Origin: Plebeiibacterium sediminum | Lineage (GTDB): Bacteria; Bacteroidota; Bacteroidia; Bacteroidales; Marinilabiliaceae | Length of the DNA: 64,000 nt | Assembly (NCBI RefSeq): GCF_026013605.1 | Contig: NZ_JAPDPJ010000002.1 | Span: 62,001 to 126,000 of the forward strand | Reading direction: 5' to 3' | Made by a program: the position numbers and the translations under genes | In this document: one piece after another, positions 10,201 through 17,977 of the stretch | How positions within the stretch are numbered: position 1 is the first letter of the stretch | Layout of the letters: each line of letters starts with the position of its first letter | The notes under the pieces: model-generated | What the model was told of the DNA's origin: nothing | Seen by the model: the letters and a program-made list of their open reading frames with translations, nothing else | The model's database searches: none

Positions 10201-12458
10201 TCTCCTGAATAGTTAGCACTGCTATAAACAGTTAAGGCCTGCTTTCCAATTGCTTTTCCATTTGGAATTACAACAGTTCCTCCTCCATAAATTGCTATGC
10301 GATCTGTTTCCGGATTAAACGCATTACCATTAACATTAATAAATGAAGCATAATCTGAAGCAACTTTTGATGGTCGGGCCGAATCAAAATAAAGCCATGC
10401 ATCTTCTGACATTAAATTAATCGTACTTTCTAACAAAGCGTCTTCAGAAGTCAGATGCAACTCTGATGTTCCATTAACCGTAATGTTCATATATTTAGCA
10501 GTAGGCAAGCTAAGCTGCTCATTATTTAAGGTAATATTTGCATAATCCGGATTATCATTTGAAACAAAGCGTGCATATACTGTTGTATTTTCAACAACGG
10601 TAGCATTAAAATCAAAAAGTTCAGAGTAACTGTTATCCGTAAACCATCCGGCAAATGTGTAACCTTCTTTAGTTGGCTCCTCAGGTTCTACTACTTCATA
10701 TGTATCTCCATTGGCAAAGTACTGTTTAGATACTTCACTACCTCCATCTGTATCAAAAGTTACTGCAAGTGCATTACCAGTCTCAACAATTTTAAAATTC
10801 CACGCTATATTCCTGTCTGAACCATTGCTAGTTTGCCATACCATATAATAAGTACCCCCATCTGCAGGAGTTGCAAAAATAAAGTTATAATCAATGGTTG
10901 CATTCCATCTTGGAGCTAGTTTTGTTTGCGAGTTTAACATCACTCCTGTAGCATCTGCTGAAGTGTTAATTCCAAATGTTGTAGAAACAGTTCCATTCAT
11001 ATTTGTATTAGAACAAGTAAATTCATATACTTTCCCTCCTTCTAATTGAATTGGATATGAAAATACATTGTTATTGATAGGGTGAGTCACAACACGTCCA
11101 ACTCCAAGATTATCTCTGAACCTATATGCATAATTATCATTACCATCAGCTGCATTAATCCATGATACCGGAGTACTACATGCCCAACCAAAATCACTTG
11201 GAATATCTGTACTTGTACCTATACCATTGCCATCCCAGCCCATCATATAATCATATCTAAAAGCAATCGTATAGCTTACAGTTGTTCCATCACCAGATGT
11301 TAATACTACAGTAGCAGTGCCTGGTATTTCTGTTATCTGTGTTATATCAATGGTAGCGGCATCAGAACCTACTGCTGAAACATCAGGAATAATTGCCCCA
11401 GTAGCAAAATCGTAGGTATAATCATATACAGTTGAAGAAAAGCCATTTAGATCCACATCATTTACCTGTAAAGAATAGATATTAACATCCTGATATACAT
11501 TTATTGCATCTGATAAAGTATCAAAAGCATTGGTAACTTCTTCAATCGTTGCTGCTGTATTATCTACCACTTCCTGTGCAATTGTGATTTGAGCTTCCAA
11601 ATAACTCTGTCCGGTTGCTGTTCCTCCGGAAAGCAACGTTTTAGCATCTGAAATTAAGGTGTTTAACTCATTTTTAATACCATTCCATTTGGCATAAACA
11701 GTTGTATTTACCCCTACAGCTGTTGAAAAATCCATCACATTAATACAAGCCTCATCCGAGTACCATCCGTCAAAAATATATCCGTCTCTGGTAGGTTCTG
11801 TTGGAACAGTAATTTTATATGTTTCTCCTTCTAAAAAATATTGATTTTCTACGGAACTTCCTCCATCAACATTGAAAGTAACGCTAAGAGCATTTCCTAG
11901 TTCCGTCATATTTAATAACCACAAACTAGCATCGTTCCAATATCCACCGCTTCTGTTTACGTCCCATAATAAATATCCATCAGTAAAACCCTCCGGGGCA
12001 ACAAAACGTAAACCATTTAATGTATTAACAACATTATTACCATAAAGTGTTATTGAACTACTGGAAACAGGATTTGAGGCTAAAAGGTTGTCTGCCAGAT
12101 AGAAGTTAAAAGTTAAACTTCCATCCCCACCATTCCTTCTCCATGCTTTACCTGAAAGCTCGTAAATTTTTCCTGCAGTTGTCGTAACCGGATATCCGAA
12201 TTTTGTATCTTCCAATGTGATGTAAATCATTGGATCCGAGCCATTACTAGCCGGAAAACCAACATTTGTACGGTATCTGTTATCCCCACCATTGAGTGTT
12301 CCCCAAAGAGCAGAAACACTTTCATCAACGCGCCAACCTGCATCGTAAGGTGTTCCGGCTGTATTATCCCAGCCTTCTAATAAGTTTTGTGCCTGCACAT
12401 TAATTATGCTCATGCAAAACATAAAACCAATTAATATTATAGTATATAATTTTTTCAT
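7236..12458 (-). CDS. Large secreted multidomain glycosidase, GH128/Asl1-like core, T9SS-type C-terminus
   Basis: 1740 residues from the chosen ATG at 12458 (MKKLYTIILIGFMFC, signal peptide). Nine further in-frame residues upstream belong to the leader repeat and are probably not translated. In order: an N-terminal beta-sandwich; two InlB/Listeria-Bacteroides repeats (near 190-265 and 565-640, each with GYxFxGWF/Y); a FIVAR-like helical segment (265-330); a cadherin-like sandwich; a catalytic TIM-barrel core (about 840-1110) with LGYNEPD (Glu894) and MWITEWNNG (Glu987), the acid/base and nucleophile pattern of the GH128/Asl1 beta-1,3-glucanase clan; fibronectin III domains; a LamG-like domain (about 1383-1550); a bacterial Ig-like domain; and a C-terminal module ending VNKVVELSK, typical of type IX sorting tails. 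A beta-1,3-glucan substrate is inferred from family only. Confidence 0.85.
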   Translation of the reverse strand: MKKLYTIILIGFMFCMSIINVQAQNLLEGWDNTAGTPYDAGWRVDESVSALWGTLNGGDNRYRTNVGFPASNGSDPMIYITLEDTKFGYPVTTTAGKIYELSGKAWRRNGGDGSLTFNFYLADNLLASNPVSSSSITLYGNNVVNTLNGLRFVAPEGFTDGYLLWDVNRSGGYWNDASLWLLNMTELGNALSVTFNVDGGSSVENQYFLEGETYKITVPTEPTRDGYIFDGWYSDEACINVMDFSTAVGVNTTVYAKWNGIKNELNTLISDAKTLLSGGTATGQSYLEAQITIAQEVVDNTAATIEEVTNAFDTLSDAINVYQDVNIYSLQVNDVDLNGFSSTVYDYTYDFATGAIIPDVSAVGSDAATIDITQITEIPGTATVVLTSGDGTTVSYTIAFRYDYMMGWDGNGIGTSTDIPSDFGWACSTPVSWINAADGNDNYAYRFRDNLGVGRVVTHPINNNVFSYPIQLEGGKVYEFTCSNTNMNGTVSTTFGINTSADATGVMLNSQTKLAPRWNATIDYNFIFATPADGGTYYMVWQTSNGSDRNIAWNFKIVETGNALAVTFDTDGGSEVSKQYFANGDTYEVVEPEEPTKEGYTFAGWFTDNSYSELFDFNATVVENTTVYARFVSNDNPDYANITLNNEQLSLPTAKYMNITVNGTSELHLTSEDALLESTINLMSEDAWLYFDSARPSKVASDYASFINVNGNAFNPETDRIAIYGGGTVVIPNGKAIGKQALTVYSSANYSGESMQFEVNKYYRTSELADFNNNVRSFKLKKGYSCTLANNPDGTGFSRVYIASDEDVEVPVMPEGLDFVSFVRVFRWEWVSKKGICGGLGELTNVTWYNDWAAGGYTESPDYEYVPMRHNLGWDSFETINARTNVSHVLGYNEPDHSDQSNCTPEEAIRQWPELFKSGLRLGSPTPDAIRKQWLIDFLAMADSLNYRVDFVVGHMYWNSQTGQSLYNGITDACVNRYGGRPMWITEWNNGANWTTEYWPTASGPLRDADLNIVYDENGNEIIVNRPLSPENSAKQLAWIQDALDGLDRCEYLERHSLYNWVQDARAMVLGGKLTPAGKYFADYKSKVAFSKSKEYIHNWRIAPPLPGYTYSDDFKSFILNWYDHNGETGTNYVLERKLDGETDFTTLATLIPGEDYEYGGDVIYSDLITDKFAEYRIKATSYKGTESIYSRIISLKLDAVVSAPSDLTGTVVSSSILDLSWSLNSDARSYNLKRSSSIDGTYETIGSYLSENTFRDSELTPNTTYYYKISSVNNLGETADSEPIAVTTNAITVPTDIPGVFLSNGDSQVAITWDFQYDVLHRIYRSDSENGDYEIIADNIDATRYADKNLVNGKEYYYKVAAYNSAGEYIDQEVYTVVPTLGQCAYFNFDESNGLIHDLWGGYHGISYETTKSEGITNNAKVFDAARKSYVQVESGITSELNDFTISLWGNFSNKGSRIFDFGNSTGVFMILTPGLRYKITCPSGTYDVTASGHSIPTGEWVNIAISQAGTTFKMYMNGNLIFEDDNAVVKPSDMGENLYNYLIRSRWSSDKYTTCMLDEFRIYNRALNAEEVNALMNESVYSLDLSSNELNLKIGETSQLASDVFPDNAYTGDLVWNTTDENIATVVDGLVTAKGLGSAKVCLETSDGSVVTNCVVNVSTFTGFNKLQSKAYVTLKNSVLTVVSQNQEVIEVYDLTGQLLIKKEKSVGSFDIEVPSRSKLLIVKGSTGWVNKVVELSK

Positions 12459-12485
12459 GTTTTTAATATTTGTTTCTTTGGCCAC

Positions 12486-12546
12486 ATAGAACTCCCCTTA
12501 TTAGTCATTCTCGTGTGTGAGAAATTTTTATCATGGCTCGTTTCAT
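12486..12546 (-). promoter_or_regulatory. Leader element copy 3
   Basis: A 61-nt copy ending 27 nt before the ATG at 12458. In the sense orientation it opens ATGAAACGAGCC and closes GGGGAGTTCTAT. The centre forms a 5-bp hairpin, TTCTC (12508-12512) with GAGAA (12519-12523). The tiny frame MKRAMIKISHTRE ends in TGA. Confidence 0.8.
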
Positions 12547-12573
12547 ATGTTTATTTTTTCTTCGAATTACCAT

Positions 12574-12655
12574 ATGGAATTCACCAACTTAGTCACCCTC
12601 TTGTAAGAGGATGGATTGAATTCTCCGAACTGACGAGTCTAATGGCTCATTTCAT
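12574..12655 (-). repeat. Leader element copy stacked in tandem upstream of copy 3
   Basis: An 82-nt long-form copy. It opens ATGAAATGAGCC and closes GGTGAATTCCAT in the sense orientation. Its last base lies exactly 27 nt before the ATG that opens copy 3, the same spacing the element keeps to real start codons. A CCTCTT/AAGAGG inverted repeat sits in the middle (12597-12610). The tail between the two copies encodes VIRRKNKHM in one frame, close to AIKRKNKHM after copy 5. Confidence 0.75.
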
Positions 12656-13206
12656 ATGTAGCTAAACTTTTCTATTTGACATTTTGGTTTGTTCACATAA
12701 CTGATTTGAATATGTGTGGTTTTTGGTATCTTGGTTAATAACCAGATAGCTTATTCTCCTTAATTACGTAGATCCCATTATTGTGATGATTAACATTCCA
12801 ATTTCATTTTTTTTCATAGACATTCTTTTTAATTTATTTTAAATCATAGATAATAGTTCATTATTGATGGGACTAATTTGAGTAATGTTAGCCTTAGAAA
12901 AGTTCAATGATGGATCGATAAAGATGAATTTTAATCCATCACTAATAATCAGTACATTAACTAATTAATTACGAATCATTTCCCTTCTTTTGTGAATTAT
13001 ATTCAAACCTGAGAAAAACTATAATTCAATGGAGTGCTCATTATAAAATGCAACAAGATTAATGGGAAAGAACTAATATTGCGTATTTGAAGACATTGAT
13101 AAGGTTTTTGCTAAAAATAGTTAGGAGAATATAAGATGAAGACCAAGTAAGTATAATAAATCTATTATCTGTTTGAATATCGGCTGACCGACAAATTTAA
13201 TTTCAC
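12656..13206. other. Gene-free AT-rich stretch
   Basis: About 550 bp between the leader copies of the GH128-like gene and the candidate small transcript at 13207. I find no credible reading frame, repeat or operator. Confidence 0.5.
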
Positions 13207-13293
13207 TATTTTTGCTCATGTTGTAAAAAGTTTCGCAAAATTAATTTACAACTTTGAGGGGAAACCGAAAGGAAGTACCCTCTTTTATTTTTT
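13207..13293 (+). ncRNA. Candidate short transcript or attenuated leader upstream of the flavodoxin-ferredoxin gene
   Basis: TATTTTTG at 13207-13214 matches the Bacteroidota -7 box TAnnTTTG. About 6 nt later an inverted repeat starts, GTTGTAAA (13220-13227) with TTTACAAC (13245-13252). Next comes GAGGG (13256-13260) with CCCTC (13278-13282), followed immediately by a long T-rich run to 13293. Promoter, two hairpins and T-tract within 90 bp suggest either a roughly 70-nt small RNA or a terminated leader for the gene at 13413. I did not recognise a known riboswitch core, and no good -33 element is visible. Confidence 0.4.
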
Positions 13294-13412
13294 TACTCGG
13301 TCACTAGTGATAAATTATAAGAGATCTGAATACCCTTCCAAATAGATGACTGCTCTTAAATCTCTTCTTACAATTTAATCAAGTATATTTGGAAAACTTA
13401 TTTATTTGAGAC

Positions 13413-14192
13413 ATGAACACAGCCTTGTATTATTTTTCAGGAACTGGTAATAGTTTAAGTGTTGCACAATCCCTTAATACGCTTATTAAGGAAAGTGAAT
13501 TATATCCTATTATTGGGTGCCTAAAACAGAAACCGGTACAAATTAAGGCACAAAGAGTAGGTATTATATTTCCTATTCATTTTATGACCATTCCATGTGT
13601 TGTCAAAGAATTCTTAACAGAAGTAAGTTTTCTTCATCCCAAATATGTATTTGTAATTGTTACCGGAGCAAGTCCAAAGTTGGGAAATACGCTTTCTCAA
13701 GTTGAAAAATATCTGAATAAAATAAATGTAAATCTTAATGCTGCTTATTTTGTTCCAATGATTGCAGCACATTTTCCTTATATCAGAATTTCAAAAGCTA
13801 AGGACACTAATGAGATTTACAAAGCGGCTAAAGAAAAAGTGATTGAAATAAGTCTGAATATCATTAATCAGAAAAATGAAATAGACAAGGAATTCTCTGT
13901 AGTTGGAAATATAAAGCAGTTGATATCAAAAGAAGCAAAAGGTAACCAAAATCACTTTTCTGTTGGTGAAGGCTGTATTAGATGTGGTTATTGCATGCAG
14001 GTATGCCCTTTCCAAAATATAAGATTACATGGCAAACAAGTTCAATGGCTCGATAACTGCCACTATTGTTTTGCCTGTCTGCATTTTTGCTCTCAATCTG
14101 TTATTCAATATAAAAATTTATCTATTGGTAAACCTCGTCAGCATCACCCATCTATTTTACTTAATGACATTGCCTTACAACGAGATATTTAA
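13413..14192 (+). CDS. EFR1-type flavodoxin-ferredoxin fusion protein
   Basis: 259 residues, cytosolic. The N-terminal flavodoxin-like domain has the FMN phosphate loop YFSGTGNSLSVA (8-18). The C-terminal part carries two 4Fe-4S motifs: C188, C191, C194, C198 (CIRCGYCMQVCP) and C216, C219, C222, C226 (CHYCFACLHFC). The second motif ends in CS rather than CP. This is the architecture of the EFR1 family, a self-contained electron carrier whose partner is unknown. It stands alone between converging genes and is preceded by a structured leader or short transcript. Confidence 0.85.
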   Translation: MNTALYYFSGTGNSLSVAQSLNTLIKESELYPIIGCLKQKPVQIKAQRVGIIFPIHFMTIPCVVKEFLTEVSFLHPKYVFVIVTGASPKLGNTLSQVEKYLNKINVNLNAAYFVPMIAAHFPYIRISKAKDTNEIYKAAKEKVIEISLNIINQKNEIDKEFSVVGNIKQLISKEAKGNQNHFSVGEGCIRCGYCMQVCPFQNIRLHGKQVQWLDNCHYCFACLHFCSQSVIQYKNLSIGKPRQHHPSILLNDIALQRDI

Positions 14193-14202
14193 CTAAAAAA
14201 CA

Positions 14203-14227
14203 AAAGCGAAGTAAATGACTTCGCTTT
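14203..14227. terminator. Bidirectional terminator
   Basis: A perfect 10-bp stem, AAAGCGAAGT (14203-14212) with ACTTCGCTTT (14218-14227), has a 5-nt loop. It lies between the convergent stops at 14192 and 14252 and has A/T-rich flanks on both sides, so it can serve both transcripts. Confidence 0.75.
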
Positions 14228-14251
14228 CGATATCTTTTTCTAAATAAATGA

Positions 14252-16891
14252 TTATTTAATTTGTAGGCTCTGTTGACCAATTACTTTAAAACTACCTTTT
14301 ATTACTTCTGTTGATGATGCATTATTATTACCGGTAAAACCAGGTTGCTCTCCTCCTACAAAAACATCAAATATTCCTGCTTCTATCACTCGTTGAGCTT
14401 TCTTATTTATCATTGACAACTGGCGTGGTTCAAGAATAAATTCTACTATTTTACTTTCTCCAGCTTTTAAGTGTATGCGTTCAAATCCTTCCAACTGCCT
14501 TATTGGTCGTGGTGTAGAACCCTTTTTATCTGACAAATATAATTGAACAACTTCATCTCCTGCCATTTGTCCGGTATTGGTCACCTTTACTGAAACAGAA
14601 ATGCTATCTCCGGCTTTTATAGTTGAAGATAGTTTTAAATCTGAATAAGCAAATGTTGTATAACTTAAGCCATATCCAAATGGATACAAAGGATCTCCGT
14701 TATAATACCTGTAAGTTCGCCCCTTCATATCATAATTTTTAAAATCAGGCAATTCACTTAACGAGCGATAATAGGTTATTGGCAATCGACCTGCCGGATT
14801 ATAATCTCCCCAAAGAACATCAGCCAATGCATTTCCGCCTTCCTCTCCCGGATAACCCACATTTAGAATGGCATCAATATTTTCTTTTTCCCAATTTATG
14901 GCCATAGCACTCCCTGCATTAATTACCAATACAACTGGTTTCCCTGTTGCTTTTACTGCCTTTATTAGTTCTTCCTGCTCTTTGGGTAATGAGATATCTG
15001 TACGATCTCCACCTTCTCCTTCCAGACGTTGAGATAAACCAACAACAACAATAGCAATATCAGCTTCTTTTGTAATTCTTATTGCTTCATCTATTAGGTT
15101 TTTATCTGGTCTGGCCCACAATAAACTAGCCTGTGCATTGGTATCATCTGTATAGAACTCTATTTCGACTGCATACTTTTTACCACCTTCCAACTCTAAT
15201 CTGTCTGTAGCGTATATGTTATGATGCACTGAACCTTTGCCATTGGAAATTTCTTTTCCTTCAATTTTAACAGACATTCCTCTTTTTGCCATTAAGCCTA
15301 ATTCATAAGTGCCATTTTCAGGAGGTACAAGATACCCCGTCCAGCGTACCGAAAAAGTATCAATTAATTCTTTTGATACGGGAGTATATTGCCAGGAGAA
15401 ATCGATATGATCATCAATTCGGATAAAGACAGGTTCTCCGGAACATTTTGTATTATTATAGTATTCACCTTCTAATCCTTGTTTACCATCTTTCGTTTGC
15501 AAATACACAGAAGGAATAGGTTTAAGGTTTAATTTTTCATCATTCAAATGCGATCCTTCTGCATAAAGAACCTCAACAATAGGCTCTACTTTGTTCTTTA
15601 TTCCATGTAAAAAGGTAACAGGATTTTTAGGCGTTCCATGATAATTACCAACCAATGATTCCCAATTATCAGCATTAGGACCGATAACTGCAATTTTTGT
15701 AATTTTATTTTTAGAAAGAGGTAATATGTTATTACTATTCTTTAAAAGTACGATACTTTCTTGTGCTGCCTTCCTTGCCAAAGTAGTATTTGCATCAGAA
15801 CAAACTACGCCAATAGGAATTTTAGAAAAAGGAACTTCCTCATCCGGATCAAACATCCCCATTTTAAAACGAGCCAATAAAATTCTGCGTAACGCAACAT
15901 CAATCTGTTCTTCTGTTATCAATCCTTCTTCAACAGCCTTACCCAGACTTTTATAATAACTTCCGCAATTTAAATCACAACCTCCTTTAACTCCAATTGC
16001 TGCAGCCTCAGGTTTACTTTTTGCGATATGATGTCCGGTTTCAATATCGCGTATAGCACCACAATCTGAAACTACATATCCATCAAATCCCCAGGTATTT
16101 CTTAAAACCTGATTTAATAAAAAATCATGACCGCTACACGATTCCCCTCTAAAACGATTGTATGCCCCCATAACAGAGTATACTTTAGCATCTTTAATTG
16201 TTTTATAAAATGCTGGCAAATAGGTCTCATACAAATCAATATCACTTACATCCACATCAAACGAATGCCTTAATTTTTCAGGTCCGGAATGAATTGCAAA
16301 ATGTTTGGAAGTAGCAATCGTTTTAAAATATTTAGGATCATTTCCCTGCAAACCCAGAATAAACTCAGTAGCTAAAGCTCCTGTTAAATAAGGATCTTCA
16401 CCATAGGTTTCGTGACCTCTTCCCCATCTGGGATCTCTAAAAATATTTATATTAGGAGACCAAAAGTCAAGACCTGTATATATGGTTCTTTTATTCTGAC
16501 GTAAAAAATCATGATGCTTTGCTCGTGCTTCATCAGAAATAACAGTTCCAATATCTTTCATTAACGCTTTGTTAAATGAGGCAGCTACAGAAATAGATTG
16601 AGGAAAGACAGTAGCATACCCAGATCGGGCAACCCCATGCAAACATTCATTCCACCAATTGTACTCAGGAATCTGCAAACGTGGTATCGCTTTTGACTCA
16701 TTGGTCATTTGACTGATTTTTTCATGTAGTGTCATTTGACTCATTAAAAGATCTACCCTTTCTTCAAATGGCAGGTGATAATCTAAATAGCTGAAGTCAA
16801 CTTCTTTTTCCTGTGCATTACAATTATTACTACCTATTGAAAGAATACCCAAAAGGCAATACCATGTAAGAGATTTAAATTTTGAAAACAT
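14252..16891 (-). CDS. GH3 family beta-glycosidase with PA14 domain
   Basis: 879 residues with an export signal (ending near NCNAQE). The (beta/alpha)8 domain carries the GH3 nucleophile in GYVVSDCGAIRD (Asp276) and KHFAIHSG upstream. The second alpha/beta domain is interrupted by a PA14-type module (about 460-600, LEGEYYNNTKCSG to LLWARPD). A fibronectin-III-like domain ends the protein. SDCGAI is more typical of the xylosidase/arabinosidase side of GH3 than the SDW of classical beta-glucosidases, so the sugar released is uncertain. It is probably periplasmic. A terminator at 17032-17057 separates it from the epimerase gene upstream, so it likely has its own promoter in the 16892-17031 gap, where I see no clear box. 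Confidence 0.9.
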   Translation of the reverse strand: MFSKFKSLTWYCLLGILSIGSNNCNAQEKEVDFSYLDYHLPFEERVDLLMSQMTLHEKISQMTNESKAIPRLQIPEYNWWNECLHGVARSGYATVFPQSISVAASFNKALMKDIGTVISDEARAKHHDFLRQNKRTIYTGLDFWSPNINIFRDPRWGRGHETYGEDPYLTGALATEFILGLQGNDPKYFKTIATSKHFAIHSGPEKLRHSFDVDVSDIDLYETYLPAFYKTIKDAKVYSVMGAYNRFRGESCSGHDFLLNQVLRNTWGFDGYVVSDCGAIRDIETGHHIAKSKPEAAAIGVKGGCDLNCGSYYKSLGKAVEEGLITEEQIDVALRRILLARFKMGMFDPDEEVPFSKIPIGVVCSDANTTLARKAAQESIVLLKNSNNILPLSKNKITKIAVIGPNADNWESLVGNYHGTPKNPVTFLHGIKNKVEPIVEVLYAEGSHLNDEKLNLKPIPSVYLQTKDGKQGLEGEYYNNTKCSGEPVFIRIDDHIDFSWQYTPVSKELIDTFSVRWTGYLVPPENGTYELGLMAKRGMSVKIEGKEISNGKGSVHHNIYATDRLELEGGKKYAVEIEFYTDDTNAQASLLWARPDKNLIDEAIRITKEADIAIVVVGLSQRLEGEGGDRTDISLPKEQEELIKAVKATGKPVVLVINAGSAMAINWEKENIDAILNVGYPGEEGGNALADVLWGDYNPAGRLPITYYRSLSELPDFKNYDMKGRTYRYYNGDPLYPFGYGLSYTTFAYSDLKLSSTIKAGDSISVSVKVTNTGQMAGDEVVQLYLSDKKGSTPRPIRQLEGFERIHLKAGESKIVEFILEPRQLSMINKKAQRVIEAGIFDVFVGGEQPGFTGNNNASSTEVIKGSFKVIGQQSLQIK

Positions 16892-17031
16892 ACTTTGATT
16901 TAATAGTTAATTTTAAAAATTATGCTGCTACCCCTGAATTTTTAAAATTTTACTCTATCGTTAAAAAGATAGATGTGAATATATACACAAACTATTTGAA
17001 AACAAAATACATAATAGTAATTAAAACGATT

Positions 17032-17057
17032 AGAGGAGGCAAATACTTACCTCCTCT
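17032..17057 (-). terminator. Terminator after the epimerase-like gene
   Basis: An 8-bp perfect stem, AGAGGAGG (17032-17039) with CCTCCTCT (17050-17057), lies 48 nt past the stop at 17105 when read on the minus strand. A weak T-rich tail follows. It splits the porin/epimerase transcript from the GH3 gene. Confidence 0.65.
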
Positions 17058-17104
17058 TTTGACTAATTGAAATTATTATAATTATTCTTGGATAAAATTC
17101 TATG

Positions 17105-17953
17105 TTAATTGCGATACCATTTATCAACCATTAGTTTCATAAACAAAAGACTTCCTTTTGCTAAATCTTCTGAATTATATTTTGATGGTCGCCATAAAGA
17201 GGTAGGTCCAACTAGCTCTTTTATCTCTGAAGAAAAATTTTCAAGAACTAGTGGTCCCTGATAATCAATTTCTGACAACGCTTTAAAAAATAAATCCCAA
17301 TTTACATTTCCCTCTCCGGTCATTCCCCGATCACTTTCTGTAATATGAGTATGCTTTAACTTTTTCCCTGCCCTGATAATCGGATCATAAAGGTTTCTTT
17401 CTTCAATATTCATGTGAAATGTATCCAAATGCAATCCCAGGTTTGGCATGTTAATAGATTCAATCATATCCAAAACCTCATCTGCTGCAGTAAAAACATA
17501 GCTTTCGTAACGATTAATTGGTTCTGGTGCTATGGTTACACCATGTCCCTGAGCATACCTGGCTAATTCTAAAAACACCTGCTTTACTGTTTCCCGTTCA
17601 TTTATTGAACATGGCTGACCAGTAAAACTACCGATTGCAGAATGCAATACTCCTCCTAAAAAATCACCACCCATATCTGAAACAATATTGACAGCTGATT
17701 TTATAAGTTTCAAAGCCTTTTCAGGATACAAAGGCATATGACAGTCTTTGGGTAAGTTTAAACTGAATCTGGCCTTTATATTATTCTCCATCAACTGCCT
17801 TTTAACCGTCTTTACGTCAAATTCCAGAGATGATGGCAGACTTATTTCCAGGAGATCAAATCCATATTCTGCAGTTTTTTCTATTGCATATTTTCCTCCT
17901 TCTGCAGACCAGTGAGGAATAAATGATAAATATGAAGTTCCAAAAGTTGGCAT
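17105..17953 (-). CDS. D-tagatose/D-psicose 3-epimerase-like sugar isomerase
   Basis: 282 residues, a TIM barrel of the xylose-isomerase-like clan with no signal peptide. The metal and catalytic residues of ketose 3-epimerases are visible: APEPINRYESY (first Glu), LHLDTFHMNIEE (Asp and His), HTHITESDRGMTGEG, and LVLENFSS (second Glu). Known members exchange the C3 configuration of free ketohexoses such as tagatose, psicose and fructose. It is probably co-transcribed with the LamB-like porin 24 nt upstream, and the PfkB kinase and MFS permease lie nearby. This fits uptake, epimerisation and phosphorylation of a hexose, but the actual substrate is not readable from sequence. Confidence 0.8.
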   Translation of the reverse strand: MPTFGTSYLSFIPHWSAEGGKYAIEKTAEYGFDLLEISLPSSLEFDVKTVKRQLMENNIKARFSLNLPKDCHMPLYPEKALKLIKSAVNIVSDMGGDFLGGVLHSAIGSFTGQPCSINERETVKQVFLELARYAQGHGVTIAPEPINRYESYVFTAADEVLDMIESINMPNLGLHLDTFHMNIEERNLYDPIIRAGKKLKHTHITESDRGMTGEGNVNWDLFFKALSEIDYQGPLVLENFSSEIKELVGPTSLWRPSKYNSEDLAKGSLLFMKLMVDKWYRN

Positions 17954-17977
17954 AATTATAAATTTAAGTGTAAAGTA

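Noticed and set aside
13215-13412. Known riboswitch (cobalamin, FMN, TPP or SAM)
   Set aside because: No conserved core box of these classes was recognised; only generic hairpins are visible.
16882-17070. Short plus-strand frame between GH3 and the epimerase gene
   Set aside because: It runs through the terminator hairpin, has a low-complexity composition and opposes its neighbours; no support.
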